Source of the DNA: Nitrospira sp.
GTDB lineage: Bacteria; Nitrospirota; Nitrospiria; Nitrospirales; Nitrospiraceae
Length of the DNA stretch: 64,000 bases
Direction of reading: 5' to 3'
Assembly: GCA_016715825.1 (NCBI GenBank)
Contig: JADJXO010000012.1
Location: forward strand, 1-64,000
Under the pieces are notes generated by a model, which saw only the letters and a program-made list of their open reading frames with translations, did no database searches and was not told the origin of the DNA. Shown here in pieces: positions 52,579 through 61,931 of this stretch. The translations under genes and the position numbers were made by a program. Every line of letters starts with the position of its first letter. Within the stretch, counting starts at the first letter, position 1.

Positions 52579-53487
52579 CTATGAACCGGTGCAGGTTTCC
52601 GCCACAAAGACTTTGAACGTCTGTTCATTCAAAAAGCAGACTTGGGCAGAACGAGCTCCGGCCTCGGTAGAAAAGACACCAAATACGGTCGCTCCACTGC
52701 CGGAAAGTAGCGCACCCTCAGCCCCTTGAGTTATGAGCTGCTGCTTGATATCACGGAGGAGTGGGTAGGCCTTGAATACCGGTATCTCAAAGTCATTCTC
52801 CGCTATTTCCAGCACCTGTTTCCAGTTGAGCTCGGGAGAGGTCTCCAGCGCCATGTGTGAACGAGACACCGGAACCACACAGGTTCGGCTCTCCGAGAGT
52901 TGCTGATACGCCCATTTGGTCTCGATTGGGAAACCCGGGTTGACCAAAACGACCCATCGCCTATCCATGATGCGGACCGGCATTACTTGTTCTCCTCGTC
53001 CAGCCACCGTCGCGGAGGGAGCGAACGAGAAGAACGGTACATCGCTTCCCAGCGTTTGCCCAACTTGCGCCATCAGTTCTTTCGGCCACCTCAACCCCAA
53101 GATCCGATTCAGCCCCAGGATCGTAGCCGCTGCATCGCTGCTGCCTCCACCGAGGCCGGCCCCCATCGGGATTCGCTTGGTGAGGACAATATCCAATCCC
53201 ACGACTTGTCTGCTCCGCTCAAGAACCGCTGCTGCCGCACGAGACACAAGGTTGGAACGATCCGTCTTCAATGACGGATCGTCACAGCACAGGTTGATGG
53301 CTGAGTGGCTATGATTGATGGAAATTGAAAGCTCGTCTTCTAATTTTACAGTTTGCATCAGGGACCACAGGTTGTGGTAGCCATCCGGTCGACGGTCGAG
53401 AATACGGAGGACGAGGTTAATCTTGGCAGGTGCGGAAACGGTAACGTGGGCTGGCGGAACACCAGCGTCAGGAGTAGGGCTAGTCAC
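52579..53487 (-). CDS. ispE: 4-diphosphocytidyl-2-C-methyl-D-erythritol kinase
   Basis: This is a 302-residue GHMP kinase of the MEP isoprenoid pathway. 'VSAPAKINLVLRILDRRPDGYHNLWSLMQTV' carries the catalytic Lys/substrate motif. 'RIPMGAGLGGGSSDAAATILGLNRIL' is the ATP loop, and 'GAEGALLSGSGATVFGVFS' is GHMP motif 3. It overlaps the end of the pilR-like gene by 8 nt, so it is co-transcribed with the two-component pair although functionally unrelated. Confidence 0.97.
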   Translation of the reverse strand: MTSPTPDAGVPPAHVTVSAPAKINLVLRILDRRPDGYHNLWSLMQTVKLEDELSISINHSHSAINLCCDDPSLKTDRSNLVSRAAAAVLERSRQVVGLDIVLTKRIPMGAGLGGGSSDAAATILGLNRILGLRWPKELMAQVGQTLGSDVPFFSFAPSATVAGRGEQVMPVRIMDRRWVVLVNPGFPIETKWAYQQLSESRTCVVPVSRSHMALETSPELNWKQVLEIAENDFEIPVFKAYPLLRDIKQQLITQGAEGALLSGSGATVFGVFSTEAGARSAQVCFLNEQTFKVFVAETCTGS

Positions 53488-54865
53488 GACCTCCTTTTAT
53501 AGCATACTTTTCCAGACGATACCGAAACGATCTCGTGTTCAGACGGAGCATGCGGGCAGCTTTCTTTTTGACCCATTTTGATCGCTCCAGCGCTTTGAGT
53601 AACAGGTCCTTCTCAATACCGTTGATCAGACCTTCAAGATCCACTCCTTCGTCAGTCAGATCGAGCGGCATGACGGACGCTTGCGATGGCGTCGTGGGCC
53701 GGTGGAGCCATCCGCGCACGTCAACCTCGGCAACCGGCCCTTCAGTGGAAAAAGCGACCACGCGTTCGATCAAATTCTCCAGCTCTCGAACATTGCCCCG
53801 CCATTCGTGTTCTAGGAGCACGTGCATGGCCTCTGCGCTGATGACAGGCCTAGACTTACCGCTCTCCTTTGAAAATCTGTCGAGAAAGTGATTGACCAGC
53901 AGTGGAATATCGCCGGTTCGCATCCGCAACGGAGGGAGCCGGATAGGAATCACGTCCAGTCGGTAGTAGAGATCCTCCCGGAATGACCCATCCGCGACCG
54001 CTTTTTCCAAATCTTTATTCGTCGCCGCAACAATGCGCACATCGACCTTGATGTCCTGATTGCCGCCCACTCGTCGAAATTCACGTTCTTGGATGACCCG
54101 CAACAGCTTCACTTGAATCGTGGGAGTCGTATCGCCAATCTCGTCAAGAAAGATGGTACCCCCATCCGCGATTTCGAACAGGCCCGCTTTGTTGGAGATG
54201 GCTCCTGTGAACGATCCCTTCATATGCCCGAACAGCTCGCTTTCCAGCAGAGTTTCAGGCACCGCGCTACAATTCACAGCCACAAACGGAAGGGTACTTC
54301 TCACGCTGTTGTAGTGAATGGCGCGTGCGACTAATTCTTTTCCCGTGCCACTTTCACCACAAATCAACACATTGCTTTTGGAATCGGCGACTTTACGCAC
54401 AACGTCGAAGACCTTCTGCATCGCCTCGCTTTGGCCCACCAACTGTGCAAAGGAGGATTGACTGGCCATTTCACGCTTCAGCAGTATGTTTTCGGTCGTA
54501 AGCCGTCGTTTTTCTAATGCGTTCCGGATGATCAGCTGAACCTCATCGACCTGGAACGGTTTCGTCAAATAATCATAGGCACCATGCTTCATCGCTTCGA
54601 CGGCAGAATCGGCCGTCGCAAACGCCGTGATGATGAGAACAACGGTCTCCGGCGAGGCAGATTTCACCGCTTTGAGCACCTCCATCCCATCGATCTTGGG
54701 CATCCGGAGATCGGTAATCACGAGATCAAAAATCTCTTTCTGTACGAGCTCGATCGCTTTCTCTCCATCCGTCACGCTGGTGACGGAGTACCCCGCCCGC
54801 TTGAGCATGATGCTCAAAACTTCACGCAAGCTTGGTTCGTCATCGACGACTAGGATCTTTTCCAC
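53480..54865 (-). CDS. NtrC-family response regulator (PilR/AtoC-like)
   Basis: This is a 461-residue sigma-54 activator. The receiver domain (1-120) has the acceptor Asp at 52 ('DLVITDLRMPKIDG') and the switch 'ITAFATADSAVEAMKHGAYDYLTKPF'. The AAA+ domain has GESGTGKE (170-177), contact loop GSFTGA (217-222, Ser at the second position, a common variant) and 'GGTIFLDEIGD'. A Fis-type HTH ('AARMLRLNTRSFRYRLEKYAIK') closes it. The start overlaps the kinase gene. Given the pilC-like gene upstream, pilin or secretion control is likely. Confidence 0.95.
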   Translation of the reverse strand: MEKILVVDDEPSLREVLSIMLKRAGYSVTSVTDGEKAIELVQKEIFDLVITDLRMPKIDGMEVLKAVKSASPETVVLIITAFATADSAVEAMKHGAYDYLTKPFQVDEVQLIIRNALEKRRLTTENILLKREMASQSSFAQLVGQSEAMQKVFDVVRKVADSKSNVLICGESGTGKELVARAIHYNSVRSTLPFVAVNCSAVPETLLESELFGHMKGSFTGAISNKAGLFEIADGGTIFLDEIGDTTPTIQVKLLRVIQEREFRRVGGNQDIKVDVRIVAATNKDLEKAVADGSFREDLYYRLDVIPIRLPPLRMRTGDIPLLVNHFLDRFSKESGKSRPVISAEAMHVLLEHEWRGNVRELENLIERVVAFSTEGPVAEVDVRGWLHRPTTPSQASVMPLDLTDEGVDLEGLINGIEKDLLLKALERSKWVKKKAARMLRLNTRSFRYRLEKYAIKGGRD

Positions 54866-56544
54866 GGTTCCCTACCTTCATGCCATAGACGTACCCCAGC
54901 ATCCGCCGTGCGAGGCAGACACACTCCGAATGTTGTCCCCCGACCTTCTTGGCTCTCTACTTTGATCCACCCTCCATGAAGGTCGACAATACGATGCACG
55001 GCCGCCAACCCTAATCCGGATCCTCGTTGCTTGGTGGTAAAGAAGGGAAGAAAGATTTTGTTGAGAGTGTTCTTTGGAATCCCTTCGCCGGTGTCATGAA
55101 ATGAGACTTCAATCACGTCGACCTTGTCCCCTCCGACATCGACTGTTCTCCGTCCAGCTGTGATCGAGAGCTCGCCTCCGGATGGCATGGCGTCGAACGC
55201 ATTGACCGCCAAGTTCCAGAACACCTGTTTCATTTGATCCTGATCAACCTGGGCCCACAATGCCTCGGCACAGGGGACGGCCCTAATAGAAATACCCCTG
55301 CGACTCCCTGCTTCATGTTGTACCAGATCGAGGGTCTCAGCAAGGACTTTGTTTAAATCGTGCTCCGCTAGATTGAGTGCTGGCGGTCTCGCATACTGAA
55401 GAAACTCGGTGATAATCGCATCCAACCTCGTCGCTTCCCGAATGGCGATGTCCATCAATCGCTGACTGGTCTCATCCGCCTGGAGATCCTTTCCGAGCAT
55501 TTGCATCGCGCCAGCAAGCGCACCTAGCGGGTTGCGAATTTCATGCGCCATGCCTGCCGACATTTCCCCTAGGCTGGCAAGCCATTGTTTGCGACGCATT
55601 TCCTCTTCCAGATCACGTATCTGTGTAAGATCTTTGAACACTCCCACCAATCCTTTTTGCTCCCCTTGTTCGTGCAACGGTCCGAGTGTCATCCCCAAGA
55701 TCAATCGATTGCCGTCAGACCGCTTGCACTCCACGTCAAATCGTGTATTGACCGAAACATCAGGCGTATGATCATGGTCTAACTGACTGGGATGCCAATC
55801 AAACACCTCTCGCCAAGGACGACCCTGGACTTGTCCAAAATCATAGCCGGTGGCCTCCTGTGCGGCAGGATTGAACGACGTAATCCGACCATTTTCATCC
55901 GTCGTGAACACCCCGCTGCTGATACTGTGCACGATATTTTCGTGGAAGGCCCGTAGGCGGCTCAACCCTTGTTCTTTTTCATGCAGTGATCGATCGGCCT
56001 GTCCAAGTTGATCGGCAAGCGCACCGCTTAAAAACCAACGACCAAAAATGCCAAGCTATAGACCCCGAAGGCCTGAAGCGTTTCCAGCAGCACCAAGTCG
56101 AGTATGCGGCAGCCATCCCCATACCTCAGCCAGTCCATAGAGCTGTACATTCGTTAAAATCCCAAATAGGATGATGCAGAGACTCGCCGTGAGTAAGCCC
56201 ACACGCCGCCGTGGGACAAGGCTGGCGACCGTCACGCTGATGACATACAGGACAGCAAACGGACTTTCGATTCCGCCCGTCCGTGCGATTAAGATCGTCT
56301 CGAGCAAGAAATCGATCACGATCTGAGCCCACGCAAATTGGACCAGGATCTCCGAATTGGTCAGCTTCCTGATCGCAAGCGCATAGACAATGGTCACCGC
56401 ATAGGTGAACACAATCAAGGCATAGAACGTCTCGACCCGCTCACCTTTGGTTACCTGGAAGGCGAGGGAGAGTCCCAATAGCAAAGTCACAATGACGACT
56501 CGCCACCCCATCAACCAATAGATTCTGGTTTTGATATCCCCCAC
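54850..56544 (-). pseudogene. Sensor histidine kinase (PilS-like), interrupted by two indels
   Basis: Assembled it is about 565 residues: six TM helices (56056-56544 frame, 'GWRVVIVTLLLGLSLAFQV' onward), a linker and PAS. HisKA with 'GEMSAGMAHEIRNPLGALAGAMQML' and HATPase with 'DTGEGIPKNTLNKIFLPFFTTKQRGSGLGLAAV' follow. Between 56045 and 56100 the frame changes (to 'LVLLETLQAFGVYSLAFLVVGF'). It changes back at a five-T run near 56028 ('LSGALADQLGQADRSLHEKEQ'). The two indels cancel. Only a few residues are affected, so sequence error or a very recent lesion is likely. If real, a truncated soluble kinase from 55965 could still be made. Confidence 0.85.
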
Positions 56545-56746
56545 GGCATCCGACTCCAGCTAGCTGCTAGGTTCGATCCTTCTCATGAGCGGCTTCCACT
56601 TTCAGTGGTGCCATCAAGCGGACGCATGTCGAGGAAGGAGGCTGATTGATACTTGATAGACGCAGAAATCACTACGAAGTGGACGGCTTGGCCATCCCGT
56701 TTAAGCAGTTCGCCAAGCCGCCTCTCAGACGTGAGTTGACACTCGG

Positions 56747-57961
56747 CTACCCGATTGCATTTGCCATCGAAAAAATCGGCAGATACATCGCGACGACGAT
56801 GAAGCCGACCGTCGTACCCAAAAACACCATCATCATGGGCTCCAAGAGCGCGGTGAGATTCCCGACCGCCTCATCGACTTCATCTTCGTAGAAATCCGCA
56901 ATCTTCCCGAGCATGGTATCCAACGCACCGGTCGACTCTCCGACCGAAATCATATGGGTGACCATCTTGGGGAACGTCCCGCTTTTCGCAAGCGGATCCG
57001 AGATTGTTTTCCCTCCACTGATACTGACTTTGGCATCAAGCAGAGCCCCTTCCACCACCTTGTTGCCTGAGGTTTTTGCGCAAATCGTGAGAGCGTCCAA
57101 GAGCGGAACGCCACTCGCCAGCAAGGTCCCCAATGTTCGCGTGAACTTCGCGACTGACGCTTTTCTGATAAGGTCTCCAAACACCGGCAACTTCAGCACG
57201 AACTTATCAATCGCCAGCCTCCCTTGTGGAGTTGCGTAGTATTTCTTGATGCCCATGACCGAGCCCACAATAACACCCAGGATGATGTACCAGTTTCCTT
57301 GCACGAAGTTACTCATATCGATGACGAGCTGTGTCGGCGCCGGCAACGCCATCTTTCCTCCTGACAATTCTTTGAACATCTTCTCGAAGACAGGGATCAC
57401 CCAGATCATGAGGACCGTGATCACAATCGCGGCGATCCCGACGATGGCCGCAGGATAGACCATGGCGCTCTTGATTTGCCCCTTGAGCTTCATCGCCTTT
57501 TCAATATGTTTAGAAAGCCGAGCCAGAATGGTATCGAGCAACCCTCCGACCTCACCGGCATGCACCATATTGACGTACAAGTCATCGAAGATTTTGGGAT
57601 GTTTTCGGAGTGCGTCAGAAAAGGTTGCGCCTCCCTCCACATGAACTCGAATCTCACCCACGGATTTTCTCAATGCTGCGTTTTCTGATTGTGTGGAGAG
57701 AATTTCCAGACACTGAATCAGTGGTAGTCCGGCGTTGATCATCGTCCCAAACTGTCGTGTAAAGACGACAAGGTCTTTTTCGCCCACGCCGCTGCCGAAA
57801 CTGAGGCTGAATCCTTCCTTGGCGGCCTTTTCCTCAAGACTGGTCACGACCACACTTTGCTTGCGCAATTGCTCAACAGCCTCATCGCGTGACTTGGCGA
57901 CGAGCTCACCTTTTTTCACCGCACCCGACCTACTCCGTCCAACGTATGCAAACGTGGCCAT
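56747..57961 (-). CDS. Type IV pilus/T2SS inner-membrane platform protein (PilC/GspF)
   Basis: This is a 404-residue polytopic protein: 'FAYVGRSRSGAVKKGELVAKSRDEAVEQLRKQ' opens it. Two homologous cytoplasmic GspF domains follow ('VFTRQFGTMINAGLPLIQCLEIL...GGATFSDALRKHPKIFDDLYVNMVHAGEVGGLLD' and 'KFTRTLGTLLASGVPLLDALTICAKTSGN...MISVGESTGALDTML'). TM helices are near 170-200, 220-240 and 370-395. It is the assembly platform for pilus or pseudopilus. The ATPase, pilin and prepilin peptidase are not in the window; the secretin is 8 kb away on the other strand. Confidence 0.96.
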   Translation of the reverse strand: MATFAYVGRSRSGAVKKGELVAKSRDEAVEQLRKQSVVVTSLEEKAAKEGFSLSFGSGVGEKDLVVFTRQFGTMINAGLPLIQCLEILSTQSENAALRKSVGEIRVHVEGGATFSDALRKHPKIFDDLYVNMVHAGEVGGLLDTILARLSKHIEKAMKLKGQIKSAMVYPAAIVGIAAIVITVLMIWVIPVFEKMFKELSGGKMALPAPTQLVIDMSNFVQGNWYIILGVIVGSVMGIKKYYATPQGRLAIDKFVLKLPVFGDLIRKASVAKFTRTLGTLLASGVPLLDALTICAKTSGNKVVEGALLDAKVSISGGKTISDPLAKSGTFPKMVTHMISVGESTGALDTMLGKIADFYEDEVDEAVGNLTALLEPMMMVFLGTTVGFIVVAMYLPIFSMANAIG

Positions 57962-58109
57962 AGCGTGTGTGTCCTGTTGTGGCTTCCTTGAGCCGTTGAT
58001 GGAAATTGCCTAGGTCTACGAAGTGAGTCTACTGGGGGGTCGAAAACCTGTCAAAAACTATTGAATTATTTACACGCACGGCATCACGAACATGTCGCGA
58101 CTACAGTCG

Positions 58110-58654
58110 CTAGGCAGGCGGAGACGCGGCGTTGGTGTCGCGAAACCCTCGATAGAGATAATGTAGGCCTGAGGCAAGGGTGAAGCCGACCACCAGCATG
58201 AGCAATGGCGTGAGCCTGGCAAGATCAATCCCGCGCCACGTTAAAAGAACCACCAGAAGAACGTAGCTCAATTGCAGGAGAGTCGTGCCTTTTCCGAGAA
58301 ACGTCGGCTTAACGTTGATCGGGGTATTGGTGACATGGGCTACCGCCGTACCCAGCAGCAGTATTAAGTCCCGGCTGACGACAAGGATCACAAGCCATGA
58401 GGGAATCAGGTGCAACACGGCAAGTGAAATAAAGCTCGAGGTCAGGAGGACTTTGTCCGCCAGAGGATCGAGTAGTGTGCCCAATCTCGTGCGCTGATTG
58501 AGTTTACGTGCAAGGTGCCCATCGATCGCATCCGTCAGGCCTGCCGTGAGAAGAATCGCCAGAGCATACCCCATAGGCCCCATAGGGTCATAAATACGAT
58601 AAAGACCGGGACCAGGAGAATACGGAGAATCGTGAGACTATTGGGGATGTTCAT
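58110..58654 (-). pseudogene. pgsA: CDP-alcohol phosphatidyltransferase (PgsA-like), single frameshift
   Basis: ATG 58654 opens 'MNIPNSLTILRILLVPVFIVFM', the exact N-terminus expected of PgsA. The frame is then lost near 58590. The rest continues in another frame from 'DPMGPMGYALAILLTAGLTDAIDGHLARKLNQRTRLGTLLDPLADKVL', carrying the CDP-alcohol motif D-x2-DG-x2-AR-x8-G-x3-D-x3-D in full. One indel separates the halves. This enzyme makes phosphatidylglycerophosphate and is usually essential, so a sequence error, or another gene copy elsewhere, is more likely than loss. Confidence 0.85.
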
Positions 58655-58731
58655 ACGGCGAGGTTAGACAGGTCTTCACTTGGATCCGGTGAAAAGGGGC
58701 AAATCATAGTAATCAACGTCACTGTTGTCAA

Positions 58732-58747
58732 CGAGTTGCAGGGATCG
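58732..58747. repeat. 16-bp target duplication, left copy
   Basis: CGAGTTGCAGGGATCG here is repeated exactly at 62887-62902, directly flanking the outer insertion sequence. A 16-bp duplication is long for bacterial transposons and fits the IS1202-type group, where long duplications are known. Confidence 0.9.
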
Positions 58748-58798
58748 TGTAGCTAGCACATCATCTGTCCGCTTTTTTGTAGCACGTGATCTGTCCGG
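58748..58798 (+). repeat. Terminal inverted repeat, left, of outer IS
   Basis: This repeat pairs with 62836-62886. The inner half (TGTAGCAC, GATCTGTCCGG) is nearly identical in both. The outer half is looser and shifted by one base. The doubled TGTAG...TGTCCG unit suggests two transposase binding sites per end. Confidence 0.85.
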
Positions 58799-59586
58799 TT
58801 TAGGTGCGCCCTCAAGGAGGCCATCATGACACGGGCGACAGGCCTACAGGAGGTGAGACGGATGCGATTTGAAGAGCTGTACGAGCGGCGATAACGGCGA
58901 GAACTCATGATGCGGGAAGCCGCAGAGATCTTGCGGGTGACCGAGCGGACGTTTCGCCGCGGGAGTACCCGCTATGAAACCGACGGGGTGGCGGGATTGG
59001 AGGATCAGCGGCTCGGGCGGGCTTCAGCGCGCGCGGTTCCGGTCGACGAGGTGCTGCAGATGGTCACACTGTATGAGAGCCGCTACACCGGCTGGACCGT
59101 GAAGCACGTCCATGAGCACTGGCAACAAGAGCATGGCGGGACGCGCCCCTAGACGTGGACGAAGAAGAAGCTCCACGCGGCGGGCCAGGTTGCCCGTGCC
59201 CCTCGCCGTGGGGCGCATCGCAAGAAGCGGCCTCGCAAACCGTTGCCCGGCATGATGCTCCATGACCTCGGTTGTCAATAGTGGACGCCATGAATGACAG
59301 CCTCCACCGCCGGTTGTTGACGGGCCCACTGCTGGGCAAACGCCACTGGCGAGCGATTCCCGAGGCGTGAGTGCCGCCGCTGTCGGTTATAGAAGATCTC
59401 GATGTACTCCGCGATCTCGCGCCGTGCTTGCCTGCGGGTCTCGTAGCGCCGGTGATGCACCAGTTCGTTCTTCAGCGTGCCCCAAAAACTTTCCATCGGA
59501 GCATTATCGTAGCAGTTGCCTCGCCGACTCATGGACGCGGTCATACCACATTGGCGGACCTGATCTTGATAGGCCTGGGCACAATA

Positions 59587-59589
59587 CTG
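59587..59589. repeat. CTG target duplication of IS30-type element
   Basis: CTG at 59587-59589 is repeated at 61042-61044. Removing one copy and the element joins the IS3 orfB codons as Gly-Ser-Gln-Tyr-Cys, an exact repair. Confidence 0.85.
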
Positions 59590-61041
59590 GGCGGATTCAA
59601 CCGGTCGACGCAACACCTTTGATTGAGGAGGTGTTTATGGGGCGACCTGCGGGATGGATGCAACAGTTGACGGGGCGAGGCGCGATGCGCTCACCGGGTG
59701 CCCCGTCGCATCGCAATGAGATGGAGCGGCGATTTTGGATGGAGGTCGCGACTGGGGTTACGAGCGAGGAAGCTGCCGAGACGATTGGTGTGTCTCCGGC
59801 GGTGGGAACGCGCTGGTTCCGCCATCGTGGCGGCATGCCATTGTCCATGGCGACACCGGGGTCCGGACGGTATTTGTCGTTCGCGGAGCGCGAAGAGATC
59901 GGGCTGCTGCGGGCTCAAGACGTCAGCGTGCGGGAGATCGCTCGCCGTACTGGGCGCTCCCCCTCAACGGTCTCACGCGAGCTGACACGCAACGCGGCAA
60001 CTCGTGGTGGCCAACTCGAGTATCGGGCTTCGGTCGCGCAGTGGAAGGCAGAGATGGTGGCCAGAAGGCCGAAGCCGGCAAAGCTTGTGATTCACCAGCA
60101 GCTGCGTCACTATGTGCAAGATCGCCTGGAAGGCAAGATCCGTGACGCGGCTGGACGTGAGATGGCTGGCCCTCGACCGGCACCGTTTAAGGGGCGGAAC
60201 ACGCCTCATCGCGGCGACCGTAAATGGGTCACGGGCTGGTCGCCAGAGCAGATTGCCCGCCGGCTGCAGGTCGACTTCCCGAACGATGAATCGATGCGAA
60301 TCTCTCACGAAGCCATTTACCAGGCGTTGTACATTCAAGGCAGAGGCGCTCTCAAACGCGAGTTGGTGAGCTGCCTTCGTACCGGGCGGGCGTTGCGCGT
60401 GCCACGGGCCAGAGCACAGGCCAAGGCGTGGGCGCACGTCAGCGAGGAGGTCATGATCTCCAGCCGTCCTGCAGAGGCGCAAGACCGCGCCGTGCCTGGG
60501 CATTGGGAGGGGGACCTGATCATCGGCCTGAACCGGTCTGCGATCGGGACGCTGGTGGAGCGATCAAGCCGCTTCACCATGCTGGTTCACCTGCCTCGCG
60601 AGAAGGGCTATGGGCTGATCCCCCGCACGAAGAACGGCCCCGCGCTGGCTGGCTACGGAGCCATCACCATGGCCAATGCGCTCAAGCGAACGGTGACAAC
60701 CCTGCCTGCCCAGCTGTGGCAATCATTGACGTGGGATCGTGGCAAAGAACTATCCGATCACGCCCGGTTCACCGTCGAGTCAGGGGTGAATGTCTTCTTT
60801 GCTGACCCTCATAGTCCATGGCAGCGCGGCACAAACGAGAACACGAACGGACTTCTGCGCCAATACTTCCCCAAGGGCACCGACCTGTCTCGGTGGAGTG
60901 ACCAAGAAATCCAGGCCGTAGCCCACACGCTCAACACCAGACCGCGGAAGACGCTTGGTTGGCAGACACCAGCCGAAGCCCTCAACAAGTACCTACAAGT
61001 CGGCGGACAACCCAGTGTTGCGTCGACCGGTTGAATCCGCC
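59590..61041 (+). mobile_element. Inner insertion sequence, IS30 family
   Basis: This 1452-bp element has 27-bp perfect terminal inverted repeats (59590-59616 and 61015-61041, beginning GGCGGATTCAACC), CTG duplications outside, and one intact transposase gene. Of the three nested elements it is the youngest and the only one that looks able to move. Confidence 0.95.
59637..61034 (+). CDS. IS30-family transposase
   Basis: This is a 465-residue transposase; the ATG at 59637 follows GAGGAGGTG. The N-terminal HTH part is 'ATGVTSEEAAETIGVSPAVGTRWFRHRGGMP'. A second HTH follows, 'REEIGLLRAQDVSVREIARRTGRSPSTVSRELTRN' in pattern. The catalytic domain includes 'GHWEGDLIIGLNRSAIGTLVERSSRFTMLVHLP' (first Asp), 'TWDRGKELSDHARFT' (second Asp) and 'WQRGTNENTNGLLRQYFPKGTDLS' (Glu). 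The stop lies inside the right inverted repeat. It appears complete. Confidence 0.97.
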   Translation: MGRPAGWMQQLTGRGAMRSPGAPSHRNEMERRFWMEVATGVTSEEAAETIGVSPAVGTRWFRHRGGMPLSMATPGSGRYLSFAEREEIGLLRAQDVSVREIARRTGRSPSTVSRELTRNAATRGGQLEYRASVAQWKAEMVARRPKPAKLVIHQQLRHYVQDRLEGKIRDAAGREMAGPRPAPFKGRNTPHRGDRKWVTGWSPEQIARRLQVDFPNDESMRISHEAIYQALYIQGRGALKRELVSCLRTGRALRVPRARAQAKAWAHVSEEVMISSRPAEAQDRAVPGHWEGDLIIGLNRSAIGTLVERSSRFTMLVHLPREKGYGLIPRTKNGPALAGYGAITMANALKRTVTTLPAQLWQSLTWDRGKELSDHARFTVESGVNVFFADPHSPWQRGTNENTNGLLRQYFPKGTDLSRWSDQEIQAVAHTLNTRPRKTLGWQTPAEALNKYLQVGGQPSVASTG

Positions 61042-61615
61042 CTGTGAGCCACGATCGGAGTGGTGGATCAGTCCCGGGTGTGGGCGCTTTGCCCATACCG
61101 CCGCGCCCAGCGCCTGGCTCACCAACTCCGTCGTCATCCGAGCCCCCATCGCATGTCCGACGACCTCGCAGGTGAACAAATCCTTGATGCCCGCGAGATA
61201 CAGCCAGCCTTCCGCGGTCGGCACGTACGTGATGTCGGTCACCCAGGTCTCGTTCGGTCGTGTGGCGGCAACGGTCTGCGCCAATACGTTGTCCGCGACC
61301 GGCAGCGCATGCGTCGAATCCGTGGTCGTCGTGAACCGGCGGACCTGGGTACAGCGCAGGCCCAGTTTCTTCCGCAGTCGCTTGATGCGGCCGATCCCAG
61401 CGGGGAACCCGTCGGCATGCAATTCGGCTTGAAGCCGTTCCGGGCCGTACGTCTGACGGGTGCGCACATGGGCGGCTGGATCGCCACTTCCAGCCGCGCA
61501 TTCTCCTGATCGCGTTTCGACGGCCGCCGATACTGCCAGGCATAGTAGCCGCTTCGAGACACCTCCAGCACCCGGCACAACAGACTCAGCGGATAGTGGG
61601 CACGCAGCGTCCTCA

Positions 61616-61931
61616 TCAGCGCGTACCGGGCAGCTGCGCCTTCGCAAAGTACGCGGTGGCTTTTTTTAAGATGTCGCGCTCCATCCGTGCTTCCGCAAGA
61701 TCACGTTTGAGCCGGGACAGCTCTGCTTCTAGCTCCGTCACGGGCCGTCGGCTCGCGCCCACTGTCGCAAGCTGGCCGTGCCGAGCCTGCCTGACCCAGT
61801 TCTTGAGCGTTTTGCCCGACATGCTCAGGCGCCTGGCTGCCTCCCGGAATCGTCACCTGCTGTTCCAGGACTAGCCGCACGGCCTGCTCTCCGAACTCCT
61901 TCGTATACTGCTGCCGCGGTATCTGTTCCAT
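61616..61931 (-). pseudogene. IS3 orfA (HTH protein), one-base insertion
   Basis: 'MEQIPRQQYTKEFGEQAVRLVLEQQVTIP' is in one frame. 'EAARRLSMSGKTLKNWVRQARHGQLATVG', followed by a leucine-zipper-like 'ELEAELSRLKRDLAEARMERDILKKATAYFAK', is in the next. One extra G in a run near 61845 causes the break. Function would be DNA binding as part of OrfAB. Confidence 0.88.

Larger units (their letters stand above)
59275..61616 (-). pseudogene. IS3 orfB (DDE transposase), split by IS30 and frameshifted
   Basis: Start ATG 61616 overlaps the orfA stop (TGATG). 'LRAHYPLSLLCRVLEVSRSGYYAWQYR' is the N-terminus. The frame shifts near 61475. Then come 'HVRTRQTYGPERLQAELHADGFPAGIGRIKRLRKKLGLR' and 'NETWVTDITYVPTAEGWLYLAGIKDLFT', and the chain reaches 'GLIHHSDRGSQ' at 61045. 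It resumes after the IS30 at 59586 with 'YCAQAYQDQVRQCGMTASMSRRGNCYDNAPMESFWGTLKNE' (DDE Glu region) and ends at 59275. Confidence 0.9.
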
